The position numbers and the translations under genes are program-made. The notes under the pieces are model-generated. The model made no database searches and was not told the origin of the DNA. It saw only the letters and a program-made list of their open reading frames with translations. A DNA stretch of 64,000 nucleotides, from contig NZ_JAQIOY010000002.1 in assembly GCF_028023555.1 (NCBI RefSeq), forward strand, positions 496,001 to 560,000, read 5' to 3'. This document shows positions 17,114 through 25,926 of this stretch, piece by piece. Position 1 is the stretch's first letter; each line of letters begins with the position of its first letter. This DNA comes from Thalassococcus_A lentus (GTDB taxonomy: Bacteria; Pseudomonadota; Alphaproteobacteria; Rhodobacterales; Rhodobacteraceae).

Positions 17114-18301
17114 ATGATCCCTTCTGTCCTGCCGACCTATTCCCGGGCAAACCTGCATTTCGTCAAAGGCGAAGGCAGCTGGTTGATCGAGGCAGATGGC
17201 CGACGTTTCCTGGATCTGGGCGCCGGTATCGCCGTCAATGCGCTGGGACACGCCCACCCTGCTTTGGTCAAGGCGCTGACCGATCAGGCGCAAAACCTGT
17301 GGCACGTCTCGAACCTGTATGAAATTCCGCAACAACAGGCGCTGGCGGACAAACTGGTCGATGCAACCTTTGCGGATACAGTCTTTTTCACCAACTCCGG
17401 CACGGAAAGCTGCGAGCTGGCGGTCAAGATGGTGCGCAAGTACTGGTATGAAAAAGGCCAGCCCGAAAAAACCGAGATCATCGCATTTGATGGGTCCTTT
17501 CATGGACGGTCGTCAGCAGGCATCGCGGCAGCCGGTTCGGAAAAGATGACCAAGGGCTTTGGTCCACTGCTGCCGGGCTTTGCCCATGTTGGCTGGGGGG
17601 ATCACGAGGCATTGCAGGCCGCAATCAACGAAAATACGGCGGCCATTTTGATCGAACCCGTGCAGGGCGAAGGCGGCATCCGTCCCCTGCCCGACCAGTG
17701 TCTCAAGGGCCTCAGAGAGCTGTGCAACACAAAAGGCATTTTGCTCGTGCTCGACGAAGTGCAGTGCGGCGTGGGCCGGACCGGACGGCTTTTTGCACAT
17801 GAATGGGCGGGCATCACTCCCGACATCATGATGGTCGCCAAAGGCATCGGCGGAGGGTTCCCTCTGGGTGCGGTTCTGGCCACAGAGGATGCGGCATCGG
17901 GCATGACCGCGGGCACGCATGGATCGACCTATGGCGGTAACCCGCTGGCCTGCGCAGTCGGCTGTGCGGTTATGGATCATGTGGCCGACCCTGAATTTCT
18001 GGACGGGGTCAATGCCCGTGCCGGCCTGTTGCGCCAAAAACTGGAAGGGTTGGTCGCGGCACATCCCGATATCTTTGAAGGTGTGCGCGGATCGGGCCTG
18101 ATGCTTGGTCTGAAATGCAAGGCGACCAATATGGACGTGGTCAACGCCGGATATTCCGCCGAGGTGATCACCGTACCGGCAGCGGACAACATCGTCCGCC
18201 TCTTGCCGCCGCTCACGATCACCGAAGACGACATATCCGAAGCAATCACACGGCTTGATGCCGCTGCGACCATCTTGGAAAGCAATTCAAAGCCGACCTG
18301 A
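17114..18301 (+). CDS. argD: Acetylornithine/succinyldiaminopimelate aminotransferase
   Basis: PLP-dependent class III aminotransferase of arginine synthesis, converting N-acetylglutamate semialdehyde to N-acetylornithine. The 395-residue form starts at ATG 17114 (MIPSVLPTYSRANLHFVKGE) with AAGGA upstream. The motifs FTNSGTESCELAVKMVR (PLP phosphate contact), LVLDEVQCGVGRTG and MMVAKGIGGGFPLGAV (Schiff-base lysine) are intact. argF follows after 82 bases on the same strand, the usual argD-argF arrangement of alphaproteobacteria. A GC-rich hairpin lies between them. Confidence 0.96.
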   Translation: MIPSVLPTYSRANLHFVKGEGSWLIEADGRRFLDLGAGIAVNALGHAHPALVKALTDQAQNLWHVSNLYEIPQQQALADKLVDATFADTVFFTNSGTESCELAVKMVRKYWYEKGQPEKTEIIAFDGSFHGRSSAGIAAAGSEKMTKGFGPLLPGFAHVGWGDHEALQAAINENTAAILIEPVQGEGGIRPLPDQCLKGLRELCNTKGILLVLDEVQCGVGRTGRLFAHEWAGITPDIMMVAKGIGGGFPLGAVLATEDAASGMTAGTHGSTYGGNPLACAVGCAVMDHVADPEFLDGVNARAGLLRQKLEGLVAAHPDIFEGVRGSGLMLGLKCKATNMDVVNAGYSAEVITVPAADNIVRLLPPLTITEDDISEAITRLDAAATILESNSKPT

Positions 18302-18333
18302 GACCGGTCTTTTCCTTCACTCGACAATATCGC

Positions 18334-18363
18334 CTGCGGTCCGGGGCCTGCCCCGAACCGCAG
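18334..18363 (+). other. Intercistronic hairpin argD/argF
   Basis: Thirteen-base arms 18334-18346 and 18351-18363 pair with a single mismatch around a 4-base CCTG loop. No T tract follows, so it is more likely an mRNA-processing or stability element than a terminator. It sits 21 bases before the argF start codon. Confidence 0.55.
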
Positions 18364-18383
18364 CCTGACAAAAGTATGACGCC

Positions 18384-19310
18384 ATGAACCATTTTCTCGA
18401 CATTCACAAAACTGACAAAGCCGATCTGCGCGCGATCATTGACGGCGCCCGTGACATGAAAGATCGCCGAAACGGACGGCCCAAGGCCGCGACAGACGAC
18501 GAAACACCACTCAAGGATCATATGGTTGCACTGATCTTTGAAAAACCTTCCACACGCACACGCGTTTCGTTCGATGTCGGTGTCCGGCAGCTGGGTGGGC
18601 AAACCATGGTGCTTTCGGGCGCTGACATGCAGTTGGGTCACGGTGAAACCATCGCAGATACGGCACGGGTTCTTTCGCGCTACGTTGATCTGATCATGAT
18701 CCGGACATTCGACGAATCCGTTCTCGAAGAAATGGCGGAATATGCCTCGGTCCCGGTGATCAACGGGCTGACCGACCGGTCCCACCCTTGCCAGATCATG
18801 GCTGACGTCATGACCTTCGAAGAACATCGCGGGCCGATCAAGGGCAAGAAAGTTGTCTGGTGCGGTGATGGCAACAACGTCTGCGCATCGTTCCTGCATG
18901 CCGCCGGGCAATTCGGGTTTGACCTGACCTTCACCGGTCCGGTGCAATTGGATCCGGAAATGGAGTTCGTGGGATTTGCACGCGGAGAAGGCAGCAAGGT
19001 CTTGATTGAGCGGGATCCATTCAAAGCGGTCGAAGGCGCAGATCTGGTACTGGCTGACACATGGGTATCCATGCATGACGCCCAATCAGCCCGCGAGCGC
19101 CGGCACAACATGCTGCGGCCCTATCAGGTCAATCGTGAGCTTATGGACGCGGCCAAACCGGATGCACTGTTCATGCACTGCCTGCCAGCGCATCGGGGCG
19201 AAGAGGTGACATCCGAGGTGATGGATGGGCCAAACTCGGTAATCTGGGACGAAGCCGAAAACCGCCTGCACGCCCAAAAGGCGATCATGCGCTGGTGCCT
19301 GAACAAATAG
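18384..19310 (+). CDS. argF: Ornithine carbamoyltransferase
   Basis: Transfers carbamoyl phosphate to ornithine to form citrulline. The 308-residue protein carries the carbamoyl-phosphate loop STRTR at residues 56-60 (in FEKPSTRTRVSF), HPCQIMADVMT and the ornithine-binding MHCLPAHRGEEV near 265. The ATG at 18384 gives the family N-terminus MNHFLDIHKTDKADLRAII, though the Shine-Dalgarno is weak. It is paired with argD upstream and ended by a strong terminator at 19330-19363. The gene faces the pgi end of the sugar-phosphate operon. Confidence 0.97.
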   Translation: MNHFLDIHKTDKADLRAIIDGARDMKDRRNGRPKAATDDETPLKDHMVALIFEKPSTRTRVSFDVGVRQLGGQTMVLSGADMQLGHGETIADTARVLSRYVDLIMIRTFDESVLEEMAEYASVPVINGLTDRSHPCQIMADVMTFEEHRGPIKGKKVVWCGDGNNVCASFLHAAGQFGFDLTFTGPVQLDPEMEFVGFARGEGSKVLIERDPFKAVEGADLVLADTWVSMHDAQSARERRHNMLRPYQVNRELMDAAKPDALFMHCLPAHRGEEVTSEVMDGPNSVIWDEAENRLHAQKAIMRWCLNK

Positions 19311-19329
19311 TCCAACTCACCGCAAATAT

Positions 19330-19363
19330 GGCCCGCCCGCGAAACGGGGCGGGCCTTTTCTTT
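19330..19363 (+). terminator. argF rho-independent terminator
   Basis: Stem GGCCCGCCC (19330-19338) / GGGCGGGCC (19347-19355) followed by TTTTCTTT. It terminates argF just before the stop of convergent pgi. Confidence 0.9.
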
Positions 19364-20954
19364 AGGCCTGCGAACCTGCGTTGCGATGCACATAGTCCAG
19401 CAATTGCGCGGTCGAGCCATCCTTGCCCTCGACGGCCTGCTCGCCTGTGACCATTGGGCCCAGTGCCGTTGCCAGTTCCTTGCCCAACTCAACGCCCCAT
19501 TGATCGTAGGAATTGATGTTCAAGATCACTCCTTCGACAAAAACGCGGTGTTCATAGAGCGCGATGATCTTTCCCAGTGTTTCCGGGTCAAGCAGCGGAT
19601 AGATCAGCGTCGTCGAAGGCCGGTTGCCGGGGAAGACGCGGTGACGTGCCTGCCGCTCCAGTTCATCACCTTTGAATTTGTCGGCAACCTTACTGCGCGC
19701 CTCGTCAAGGCCACGGCCACGCATCAAGGCCTCGGACTGCGCCAGACAATTGGCGACCAGCAAATGGTGATGGTGTTCTAGATCCTCTTCGTGACCCGCC
19801 GCGGCCAGCATGAATTCGCACGGCACAACGCGCGTTCCCTGATGAATCAACTGGTAAAAGGCGTGTTGACCATTGGTGCCGGGCTCGCCCCAGACCACAG
19901 GGCCGGAATGGCTGGTCAAATCTGCGCCATCCATGCTGACGCCCTTGCCGTTGCTTTCCATCTCGAGCTGCTGAAGATAGGCGGGCAGCCGCGACAACCG
20001 ATTGTCGTAGGGCAGCACGGCGCGGGTGGCATAACCAAGCCCCTGATTGTGCCAGATTCCCACCAGCGCCAGCATCAGCGCCATGTTTTCCTCAGGCGCG
20101 GCATTCAGGAAATGCCGGTCCATCGCCTGTCCGCCACGCAGAAACGCGCGGAATGCTTGGGGACCAACGGCAATCATCAACGACAGCCCAATCGGACCCC
20201 ACATGGAATAGCGCCCCCCCACCCAGTCTTCGAAGCCAAAGACACGGTCCGCAGGGATGCCAAAAGCTTCAGCCTTTTCAACGGCAGAGGACAGCGCGAT
20301 GAACTTACCGTCCGCGCTAGTCCCGTGCGCGGCCAGCCAAGCCTTGGCCGTCCGTGCGTTGGTCATGGTCTCGATGGTGGTAAAGGTCTTGGACGCGACA
20401 ATGAAAAGCGTTGTTTCCGGATCGCATTTGCGCAGCGTGTCCGCAATGTCGGCGCCGTCTACGTTGGACACGAAATGGCAACGCGGACCGTCGTGATAAG
20501 GTGCCAGCGCCAGCGTTGCCATGGCGGGTCCCAGATCTGAGCCGCCGATTCCGATGTTCACCACATCCTTGATGGCGCTGCCGCGCAACTCCTTGGCCAG
20601 TGTTTCCATCCGGTCCAGTGTTTCCAAAACCTCGGGCATGACGTCGGCGCCGTCCACGAGAACCGCATCACCATCAAGATTGCGCAGCGCCGTATGCAGA
20701 ACCGCGCGGCCTTCGGTTTCATTGATCTTCTCACCGGAGAACATGGCTTTGGCCCGTTCGGCAACACCCGCGCGTTGCGCCATTGCAATAAGATCATCCC
20801 TGAGCGGAGCATCAATTTGTGTTTTTGAGTAGTCGAACAGCATCCCCAAGGCATCCACACTGAAGGTGCTGGCCCGCTGCGCATCATCTTGGAAAAGCGT
20901 TTCGATACGGCGCTCACCAATGCGGGCCGCTTGTTTTTTCAGATCATCAAACAT
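19362..20954 (-). CDS. pgi: Glucose-6-phosphate isomerase
   Basis: Interconverts glucose-6-phosphate and fructose-6-phosphate. The 530-residue protein begins MFDDLKKQAARIGERRIETL at ATG 20954, with GAGG upstream; a longer frame would overlap pgl. Signature segments are IGIGGSDLGPAM, VGGRYSMWGPIGLS, GEPGTNGQHAFYQLIHQG and the C-terminal SYDQWGVELGK. It is the last gene of zwf-pgl-pgi, 35 bases after pgl. In these bacteria this set usually feeds Entner-Doudoroff glucose breakdown; edd/eda are not in the window. Confidence 0.98.
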   Translation of the reverse strand: MFDDLKKQAARIGERRIETLFQDDAQRASTFSVDALGMLFDYSKTQIDAPLRDDLIAMAQRAGVAERAKAMFSGEKINETEGRAVLHTALRNLDGDAVLVDGADVMPEVLETLDRMETLAKELRGSAIKDVVNIGIGGSDLGPAMATLALAPYHDGPRCHFVSNVDGADIADTLRKCDPETTLFIVASKTFTTIETMTNARTAKAWLAAHGTSADGKFIALSSAVEKAEAFGIPADRVFGFEDWVGGRYSMWGPIGLSLMIAVGPQAFRAFLRGGQAMDRHFLNAAPEENMALMLALVGIWHNQGLGYATRAVLPYDNRLSRLPAYLQQLEMESNGKGVSMDGADLTSHSGPVVWGEPGTNGQHAFYQLIHQGTRVVPCEFMLAAAGHEEDLEHHHHLLVANCLAQSEALMRGRGLDEARSKVADKFKGDELERQARHRVFPGNRPSTTLIYPLLDPETLGKIIALYEHRVFVEGVILNINSYDQWGVELGKELATALGPMVTGEQAVEGKDGSTAQLLDYVHRNAGSQA

Positions 20955-20989
20955 GATGTGCCTCTGTTCTAATGTCTTTGCCCTATGAA

Positions 20990-21667
20990 TTAGGCTGCCC
21001 AATGTACCTTGGCGCCGGAAAGGACCGCGTTGATCGGCGCGTCGCGTTCGCTCAGACCGCGTGCTCCGTCCAGTGCCGCGCGTTTGTCAGCACCGAAAAT
21101 CAATACATGCTTGCGCAGCGCGCCATTCAGAACCTGTGCGCTGAGTGTCACACGCGGCTCTGGCGCGCCCGGCGCACGCATCGGGACCAGAATTGGTGCC
21201 TTGGGATCCAGTGCTTCGTCCAGCCTGTCGGCTTCAGGAAAGATCGATGCCGTGTGCATATCCAATCCCATACCCAGCAAGACCACACCCAAAGGCAATT
21301 CGTTCTTGATGGTTTCACCCAAAGCGGCAACGGCGGTGTCGCAGTCCTGACCATCTGCATAGAGCGGCAGCAACCGGGCCTGAGCGGCGCGTTCAACCAA
21401 CAGCCGTTCACGCAGCAACCGTGTGTTTGAGCGTTCGCTTTGTTCCGGCACCCATCGTTCGTCGCTCAGCATCACATCGACGCGGCTCCAATCCAGATCG
21501 GCAGCACAAAGATCGTCGAACACCGGACCGGGTGACGTCCCGCCGGGAACCGCCAGCGCAACCCGGTCCTCGTGGCGCAAAAGCGCACGCAGATCGCCGG
21601 CAATCTGGTTGGCCAGATCAATGACCAACATTTCTCTGTCCGGGTACTCGATGAATTCATAGCTCAT
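20990..21667 (-). CDS. pgl: 6-phosphogluconolactonase
   Basis: Hydrolyses 6-phosphogluconolactone made by Zwf. The 225-residue protein is of the DevB/Pgl family: VALAVPGGTSPGPVFDDL (phosphate loop), DVMLSDERWVP and LLGMGLDMHTASIFP, where the family usually reads GxGxDGHTAS. Here the expected glycine-histidine of DGHTAS reads DMHTAS, a single substitution next to the conserved histidine. It lies between zwf (40-base gap) and pgi (35-base gap) on one strand. AAGGG precedes its ATG. Confidence 0.95.
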   Translation of the reverse strand: MSYEFIEYPDREMLVIDLANQIAGDLRALLRHEDRVALAVPGGTSPGPVFDDLCAADLDWSRVDVMLSDERWVPEQSERSNTRLLRERLLVERAAQARLLPLYADGQDCDTAVAALGETIKNELPLGVVLLGMGLDMHTASIFPEADRLDEALDPKAPILVPMRAPGAPEPRVTLSAQVLNGALRKHVLIFGADKRAALDGARGLSERDAPINAVLSGAKVHWAA

Positions 21668-21707
21668 GGCGTATCGCCCTTGTTGTTGGCCAGGCCCCGA
21701 GCCTAGC

Positions 21708-23165
21708 TCAGTCCTTGATCTCGCGCCACTTGCGACCGTCGCGATGCATCAGCATCAGGGAATCCTCTGGCCCTGCACTGCCCACGTCATAGGGTTTGGG
21801 AAAGTCGCCACGCTTCTGCCAGCCCTCGATGATCGGATCCGTCCATGCCCAGGCTGCTTCGACCTCGTCGCCGCGCATGAACAGCGTCTGATTGCCTCGG
21901 ATCACGTCCATGATCAAACGCTCATAGGCATCTGGTACTTCTTCGGCTTCGGGCCCGAATTCCTCGGCAAAGCTCATGTCCAGTGGAACATCCATAAGGC
22001 GCATCCCGCCCGGTCCCGGCTCCTTGATGGTGACCCCCAAGGTCATACCTTCGTTCGGCTGCAGGCGGATTGACAGCACATTGGAATGCCGCCCAGCCTC
22101 TTCTCCAAAGATCGAATGCGGCGCGTCTTTGAACACCACCGCGATTTCGGATGCGCGTGCGCGCAGCTTCTTGCCCGTTCTAATGTAAAACGGCGTGTTG
22201 GCCCAACGCCAGTTAGAGACATGGCATTTCATCGCCACAAAGCTTTCAGTGCTGGATCTCGGGTTTTCTACATCCGTGCGATAATCCGGTTCGTCGCCTT
22301 GTTTGGCGTATTGCCCCCGCACGATGTGGTGCGGCAGGACCGGATCCAAGGCACGGATCACCTTGAGCTTTTCATCGCGCACGGCATTCGGCTCGAACCG
22401 CGCTGGCGGTTCCATCGCAATCAGACACAGCAATTGCATCAGGTGGTTCTGCACCATGTCGCGCATGGCGCCCGATTTGTCATAGTAACCGCCACGCCCG
22501 CCGACACCGACCGTTTCAGCAACCGTGATCTGAATGTGATCGACATACTGGGCGTTCCACAACGGCTCGAACAGCATGTTGCCGAACCGAACGGCCATCA
22601 GGTTCTGGACCGTTTCCTTGCCCAGATAGTGGTCAATGCGGTAAATCTGTTCTTCGTCAAAATGCTTGGCCAGCGTGGCGTTCAGCGCCTTGGCCGTCTC
22701 TAGGTCATGACCAAAAGGCTTTTCGACAACGATCCGGCTTTGTTCGGACGCCAGACCAAAGCTGTGCAGACGTTCTGCCAAATCACCAAAAAGGCTGGGC
22801 CCAACCGAAAAATAGAACGCCCGGACCGGCACTTCGTCGCGCATCCGGCTGGCCAGTTCCTTCCAGCCGCCCTCGCCTTTGGCATCAACCGCAACATAGC
22901 CAACCCGCTCCAGAAACCCGTCCAGTGTTCCGTCATCGCAGGATCGGCCACCGCCGAATTCGCGGATCGCGGCGGCAACCATATCGCGGAAGCCAGCGTC
23001 ATCCATATCCGTCCGCGCCGCGCCAATGATACGGGCGTCCGAAGGCATCTGCCCCGAACAATAGCGGCGAAACAAACCCGGCAGGATCTTGCGGCGGGCC
23101 AGATCACCGGTTCCTCCGAAAATGACCAGATCAAAGGGTTCTACGGGAATGACTCTCGAAACCAT
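21708..23165 (-). CDS. zwf: Glucose-6-phosphate 1-dehydrogenase
   Basis: Oxidises glucose-6-phosphate to 6-phosphogluconolactone with NADP. The 485-residue form starts MVSRVIPVEPFDLVIFGGTG at ATG 23165 with AGAAGG upstream; a 29-residue longer frame exists but would cover the operator. The dinucleotide motif GGTGDLARRKI and the active-site RIDHYLGKETVQN (catalytic lysine/histidine region) are intact. It is the first gene of zwf-pgl-pgi. A perfect LacI-family palindrome lies at 23212-23223, 46 bases upstream, so the operon is probably sugar-regulated. Confidence 0.97.
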   Translation of the reverse strand: MVSRVIPVEPFDLVIFGGTGDLARRKILPGLFRRYCSGQMPSDARIIGAARTDMDDAGFRDMVAAAIREFGGGRSCDDGTLDGFLERVGYVAVDAKGEGGWKELASRMRDEVPVRAFYFSVGPSLFGDLAERLHSFGLASEQSRIVVEKPFGHDLETAKALNATLAKHFDEEQIYRIDHYLGKETVQNLMAVRFGNMLFEPLWNAQYVDHIQITVAETVGVGGRGGYYDKSGAMRDMVQNHLMQLLCLIAMEPPARFEPNAVRDEKLKVIRALDPVLPHHIVRGQYAKQGDEPDYRTDVENPRSSTESFVAMKCHVSNWRWANTPFYIRTGKKLRARASEIAVVFKDAPHSIFGEEAGRHSNVLSIRLQPNEGMTLGVTIKEPGPGGMRLMDVPLDMSFAEEFGPEAEEVPDAYERLIMDVIRGNQTLFMRGDEVEAAWAWTDPIIEGWQKRGDFPKPYDVGSAGPEDSLMLMHRDGRKWREIKD

Positions 23166-23211
23166 GCGGGTCTGCCTTCTGCTATCAGCAATGCGCCACC
23201 GACTCGGAATA

Positions 23212-23223
23212 GTTAGCGCTAAC
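23212..23223. promoter_or_regulatory. LacI-family operator upstream of zwf
   Basis: Perfect 12-bp palindrome GTTAGCGCTAAC between divergent zwf and the radical SAM gene. The central CG step with AGCGCT core is typical of LacI/GalR-family operators. No matching regulator gene is adjacent; the only LacI-type regulator in the window is at 60020, whose own sites have the different arms CCAA/TTGG. Confidence 0.65.
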
Positions 23224-23359
23224 GGGTGCGTATTACCCCCTTCTGTCACCAATGTCTAACATGCAACTGCCCTTCACAATGGTGTCAGAGCAAAATTACA
23301 GCACTGGCCAAGAGCGCGCGCGCGTCCTAGCACTATCGCCAAGCAAAAGGATGAACGCG

Positions 23360-24307
23360 ATGAAAGACCTTTCAGGCGCAAACTCAGGCAAATTTCAGGA
23401 CCCGGCTCTTACGGCGACCGGAGAAGCCCGCGCGACGGTTGCCCTCAGCAACCCGCAAACGCTTTGGTTCAACACAGGCACCCTGTGCAACATCACCTGC
23501 GTGAATTGCTACATCGAAAGCTCACCAGAAAACGATCGCCTGGTTTATATCACAGCGGACGAAGTGCGCGACTATCTCGATCAGTTGGAAGCCCGCAATT
23601 GGGGCGTTCAGGAAATCGCCTTTACCGGCGGTGAGCCGTTCATGAACCCTCAGATGATCGAGATTACGCGCGCTTCACTTGAACGTGGCTATGATGTTCT
23701 GATCCTGACAAACGCCATGCGCCCCATGATGCGCAAGCGGGTCCAGAGCGGGTTGCTTGAACTGAACGAAGCCTTCCCCGGCAAGCTCACAATGCGCATT
23801 TCCGTCGATCACTGGTCGGCTGATCTGCATGACACCGAGCGCGGCAAAGGCAGTTTCGAAATCACGCTGCAGGGCATGCGTTGGCTGCGGGACAACAAGT
23901 TCCAGATGGCTGTTGCCGGTCGGACCATGTGGGACGAAACGGATCAGGGCAGCCGTGCGGGCTATGCGTCGCTTTTCGAAGCAGAAGGTTTTGACATCGA
24001 CGCGACAAACCCCGGCCAAACGGTTCTGTTCCCTGAGATGGATGAAAATGTCGAAGTGCCAGAAATCACGACGGCATGTTGGGGAATTCTCAACAAGTCC
24101 CCGTCCGAGGTCATGTGTTCGTCATCGCGGATGGTGGTGAAACGCCGCGGCGCGGATAAGCCAACGGTTCTGGCCTGCACGCTTCTACCCTATGATCCGC
24201 AGTTCGAATTGGGCAGCACGCTGGAAGAAGCCGAACGGGACGTGGCCCTGAACCACCCCCACTGTGCCAAGTTCTGCGTTTTGGGCGGCGCGTCCTGTTC
24301 CGCCTAA
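23360..24307 (+). CDS. Radical SAM protein with C-terminal cysteine cluster
   Basis: 315 residues from ATG 23360; AAAAGG at 23345-23350 fits this start better than ATG 23351 or the more distant 23252. The radical-SAM CX3CX2C motif CNITCVNC is at 43-50, binding the [4Fe-4S] cluster, followed by IAFTGGEPFMNPQMIEI (SAM-binding GGE). The tail has further cysteines (ACW, CSSS, ACTLLPYD, CAKFCVLGGASC), spaced like an auxiliary iron-sulfur or SPASM-type region. Substrate is unknown. It is divergent from zwf and followed by a nucleoside hydrolase after 160 bases. I cannot name the reaction. Confidence 0.85.
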   Translation: MKDLSGANSGKFQDPALTATGEARATVALSNPQTLWFNTGTLCNITCVNCYIESSPENDRLVYITADEVRDYLDQLEARNWGVQEIAFTGGEPFMNPQMIEITRASLERGYDVLILTNAMRPMMRKRVQSGLLELNEAFPGKLTMRISVDHWSADLHDTERGKGSFEITLQGMRWLRDNKFQMAVAGRTMWDETDQGSRAGYASLFEAEGFDIDATNPGQTVLFPEMDENVEVPEITTACWGILNKSPSEVMCSSSRMVVKRRGADKPTVLACTLLPYDPQFELGSTLEEAERDVALNHPHCAKFCVLGGASCSA

Positions 24308-24468
24308 CCGCTGAACACCGCCGGTATTCGGCTCCTATCTCGCGCAAAGGCTAATTACACGGACCATTGACCGCATCACCGGGTCGGCAGCGTGCCGCTG
24401 CCCGTCGTCTGCGGCCTTGCGCCTGTTCGCAACCCATGCAAACTGCCCTCAAGCTGACAGGAGAGCCC

Positions 24469-25410
24469 ATGCCCCCGCGTAAAATCATTATCGATACGGA
24501 TCCTGGTCAGGATGATGCGGTTGCCATCCTGCTGGCACTGGCCAGCCCCGAAGACGTAGAGGTTCTGGGCATTACCGCCGTTGCCGGCAATGTGCCCCTG
24601 CCCCTCACACAGAAAAACGCACGCATTGTATGCGAGCTGGCGGGCAAGCCGGACACCCGCGTTTTCGCAGGCTGTGACGCGCCGATCGCGCGCCCCTTGG
24701 TAACGGCCGAACATGTGCACGGCAAAACAGGACTGGATGGCCCGGATCTGCCAGACCCGGTCATGGCGTTGCAGGACCAGCATGGCGTTGATTTCATTAT
24801 CGACACGCTGCGCAATGAGCCTGAAGGCACCGTTACGCTCTGCCCGCTCGGCCCTTTGACCAATATTGCCACGGCGCTGCAACGTGCTCCGGATATCGCA
24901 ACACGCATCGCGGAAATCGTTCTCATGGGCGGCGCTTACTTCGAAGTGGGTAACATTACCCCCGCTGCCGAATTCAACATCTACGTCGACCCCGAAGCCG
25001 CCGCTGTTGTTTTCGCCTGCGGCGCGCCCATCACCGTGATGCCTCTGGATGTCACGCACAAGGCACTGGTCACGGCTGAACGCAACAATACCTTTCGGGC
25101 GCTGAATACGCCCGTTGGTCTGGCCGTCGCACAAATGACCGACTTTTTCGAACGGTTCGACAAGGAAAAATACGGCTCGGCCGGGGCACCTCTGCATGAC
25201 CCCTGCGTCACCGCCTATCTGATCAAACCTACACTTTTCACAGGCCGCCACATCAACGTGGAAATTGAAACCCAAAGCGCGCTTACGCTGGGAATGACCG
25301 TCGCGGACTGGTGGCGCGTGACCGATCGCGCTCCGAATGCCACCTTTATGGGTGACATTGACGCGCAGGGTTTCTTTGATCTGCTGACAGAAAGGCTGGC
25401 CCGGCTTTGA
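24469..25410 (+). CDS. Inosine-uridine-type nucleoside hydrolase
   Basis: 313-residue nucleosidase that hydrolyses the N-glycosidic bond of ribonucleosides. The calcium-binding N-terminal DTDPGQDDAVAILLAL motif is perfect, and ILMGGAYFEVGNITPAAEFNIYVDPEAAA is the second family signature. Start ATG 24469 follows CAGGAG; the longer frame upstream has no support. Its C-terminal calcium ligand motif HDPCVTAYL is present. It overlaps the following GNAT gene by 4 bases, giving a nucleoside salvage unit with an unknown acetyltransferase. Confidence 0.93.
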   Translation: MPPRKIIIDTDPGQDDAVAILLALASPEDVEVLGITAVAGNVPLPLTQKNARIVCELAGKPDTRVFAGCDAPIARPLVTAEHVHGKTGLDGPDLPDPVMALQDQHGVDFIIDTLRNEPEGTVTLCPLGPLTNIATALQRAPDIATRIAEIVLMGGAYFEVGNITPAAEFNIYVDPEAAAVVFACGAPITVMPLDVTHKALVTAERNNTFRALNTPVGLAVAQMTDFFERFDKEKYGSAGAPLHDPCVTAYLIKPTLFTGRHINVEIETQSALTLGMTVADWWRVTDRAPNATFMGDIDAQGFFDLLTERLARL

Positions 25411-25853
25411 ACGCCCTGCACCTCGCCACACTCGACGATCTGGACAAACTGGAACCGCTGGTGACAGCCTTTCACAGCGAACAGGGCTTTGACACCGCCG
25501 AGGGCCATGCCGCACAGGCGATTGCGCCGCTTCTGGAAGGCTCGCCTCATGGTGCCATCTGGTTGATCGGGCCCAGACGTGCGCCGGTCGGATACATCGC
25601 CATCACCTTCGGCTGGTCGCTTGAATTCGGTGGACTGGACGCCATCGTTGACGAACTCTACATCCGCCCAGCCGTGCGGCGTCGCGGAATGGGTTTTGAG
25701 GCCCTGAACGGCGTCAGCCGCGCTCTCAAAGAGGCAGGCGTGCGGGCTTTGCACCTCGAAGCACGTCGCAGCGATGCACGTCTACAGGAATTCTACCGAC
25801 GTGCGCGATTTGTGCCGCGGGACGACTATATGTTCATGAGCCGGGTTCTGTGA
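25407..25853 (+). CDS. GNAT family N-acetyltransferase
   Basis: 148 residues of GNAT fold. The acetyl-CoA pyrophosphate loop is RPAVRRRGMGFEALNGV (pattern R-x-x-G-x-G/A) near residues 89-105, followed by LEARRSDARLQEFYRRARFVPRDDYMFMSRVL, the typical C-terminal strand and helix. The start is TTG 25407, within the stop of the nucleoside hydrolase, so the two are translationally coupled. The acceptor substrate is unknown; coupling to a nucleosidase does not define it. Confidence 0.85.
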   Translation: MNALHLATLDDLDKLEPLVTAFHSEQGFDTAEGHAAQAIAPLLEGSPHGAIWLIGPRRAPVGYIAITFGWSLEFGGLDAIVDELYIRPAVRRRGMGFEALNGVSRALKEAGVRALHLEARRSDARLQEFYRRARFVPRDDYMFMSRVL

Positions 25854-25926
25854 TCCCGGACTGTGACCAAGCTGGGCCGCCACGCCCGAGCCCGACAAAC
25901 GCACGATCATTCAACAGGTTGACCCC

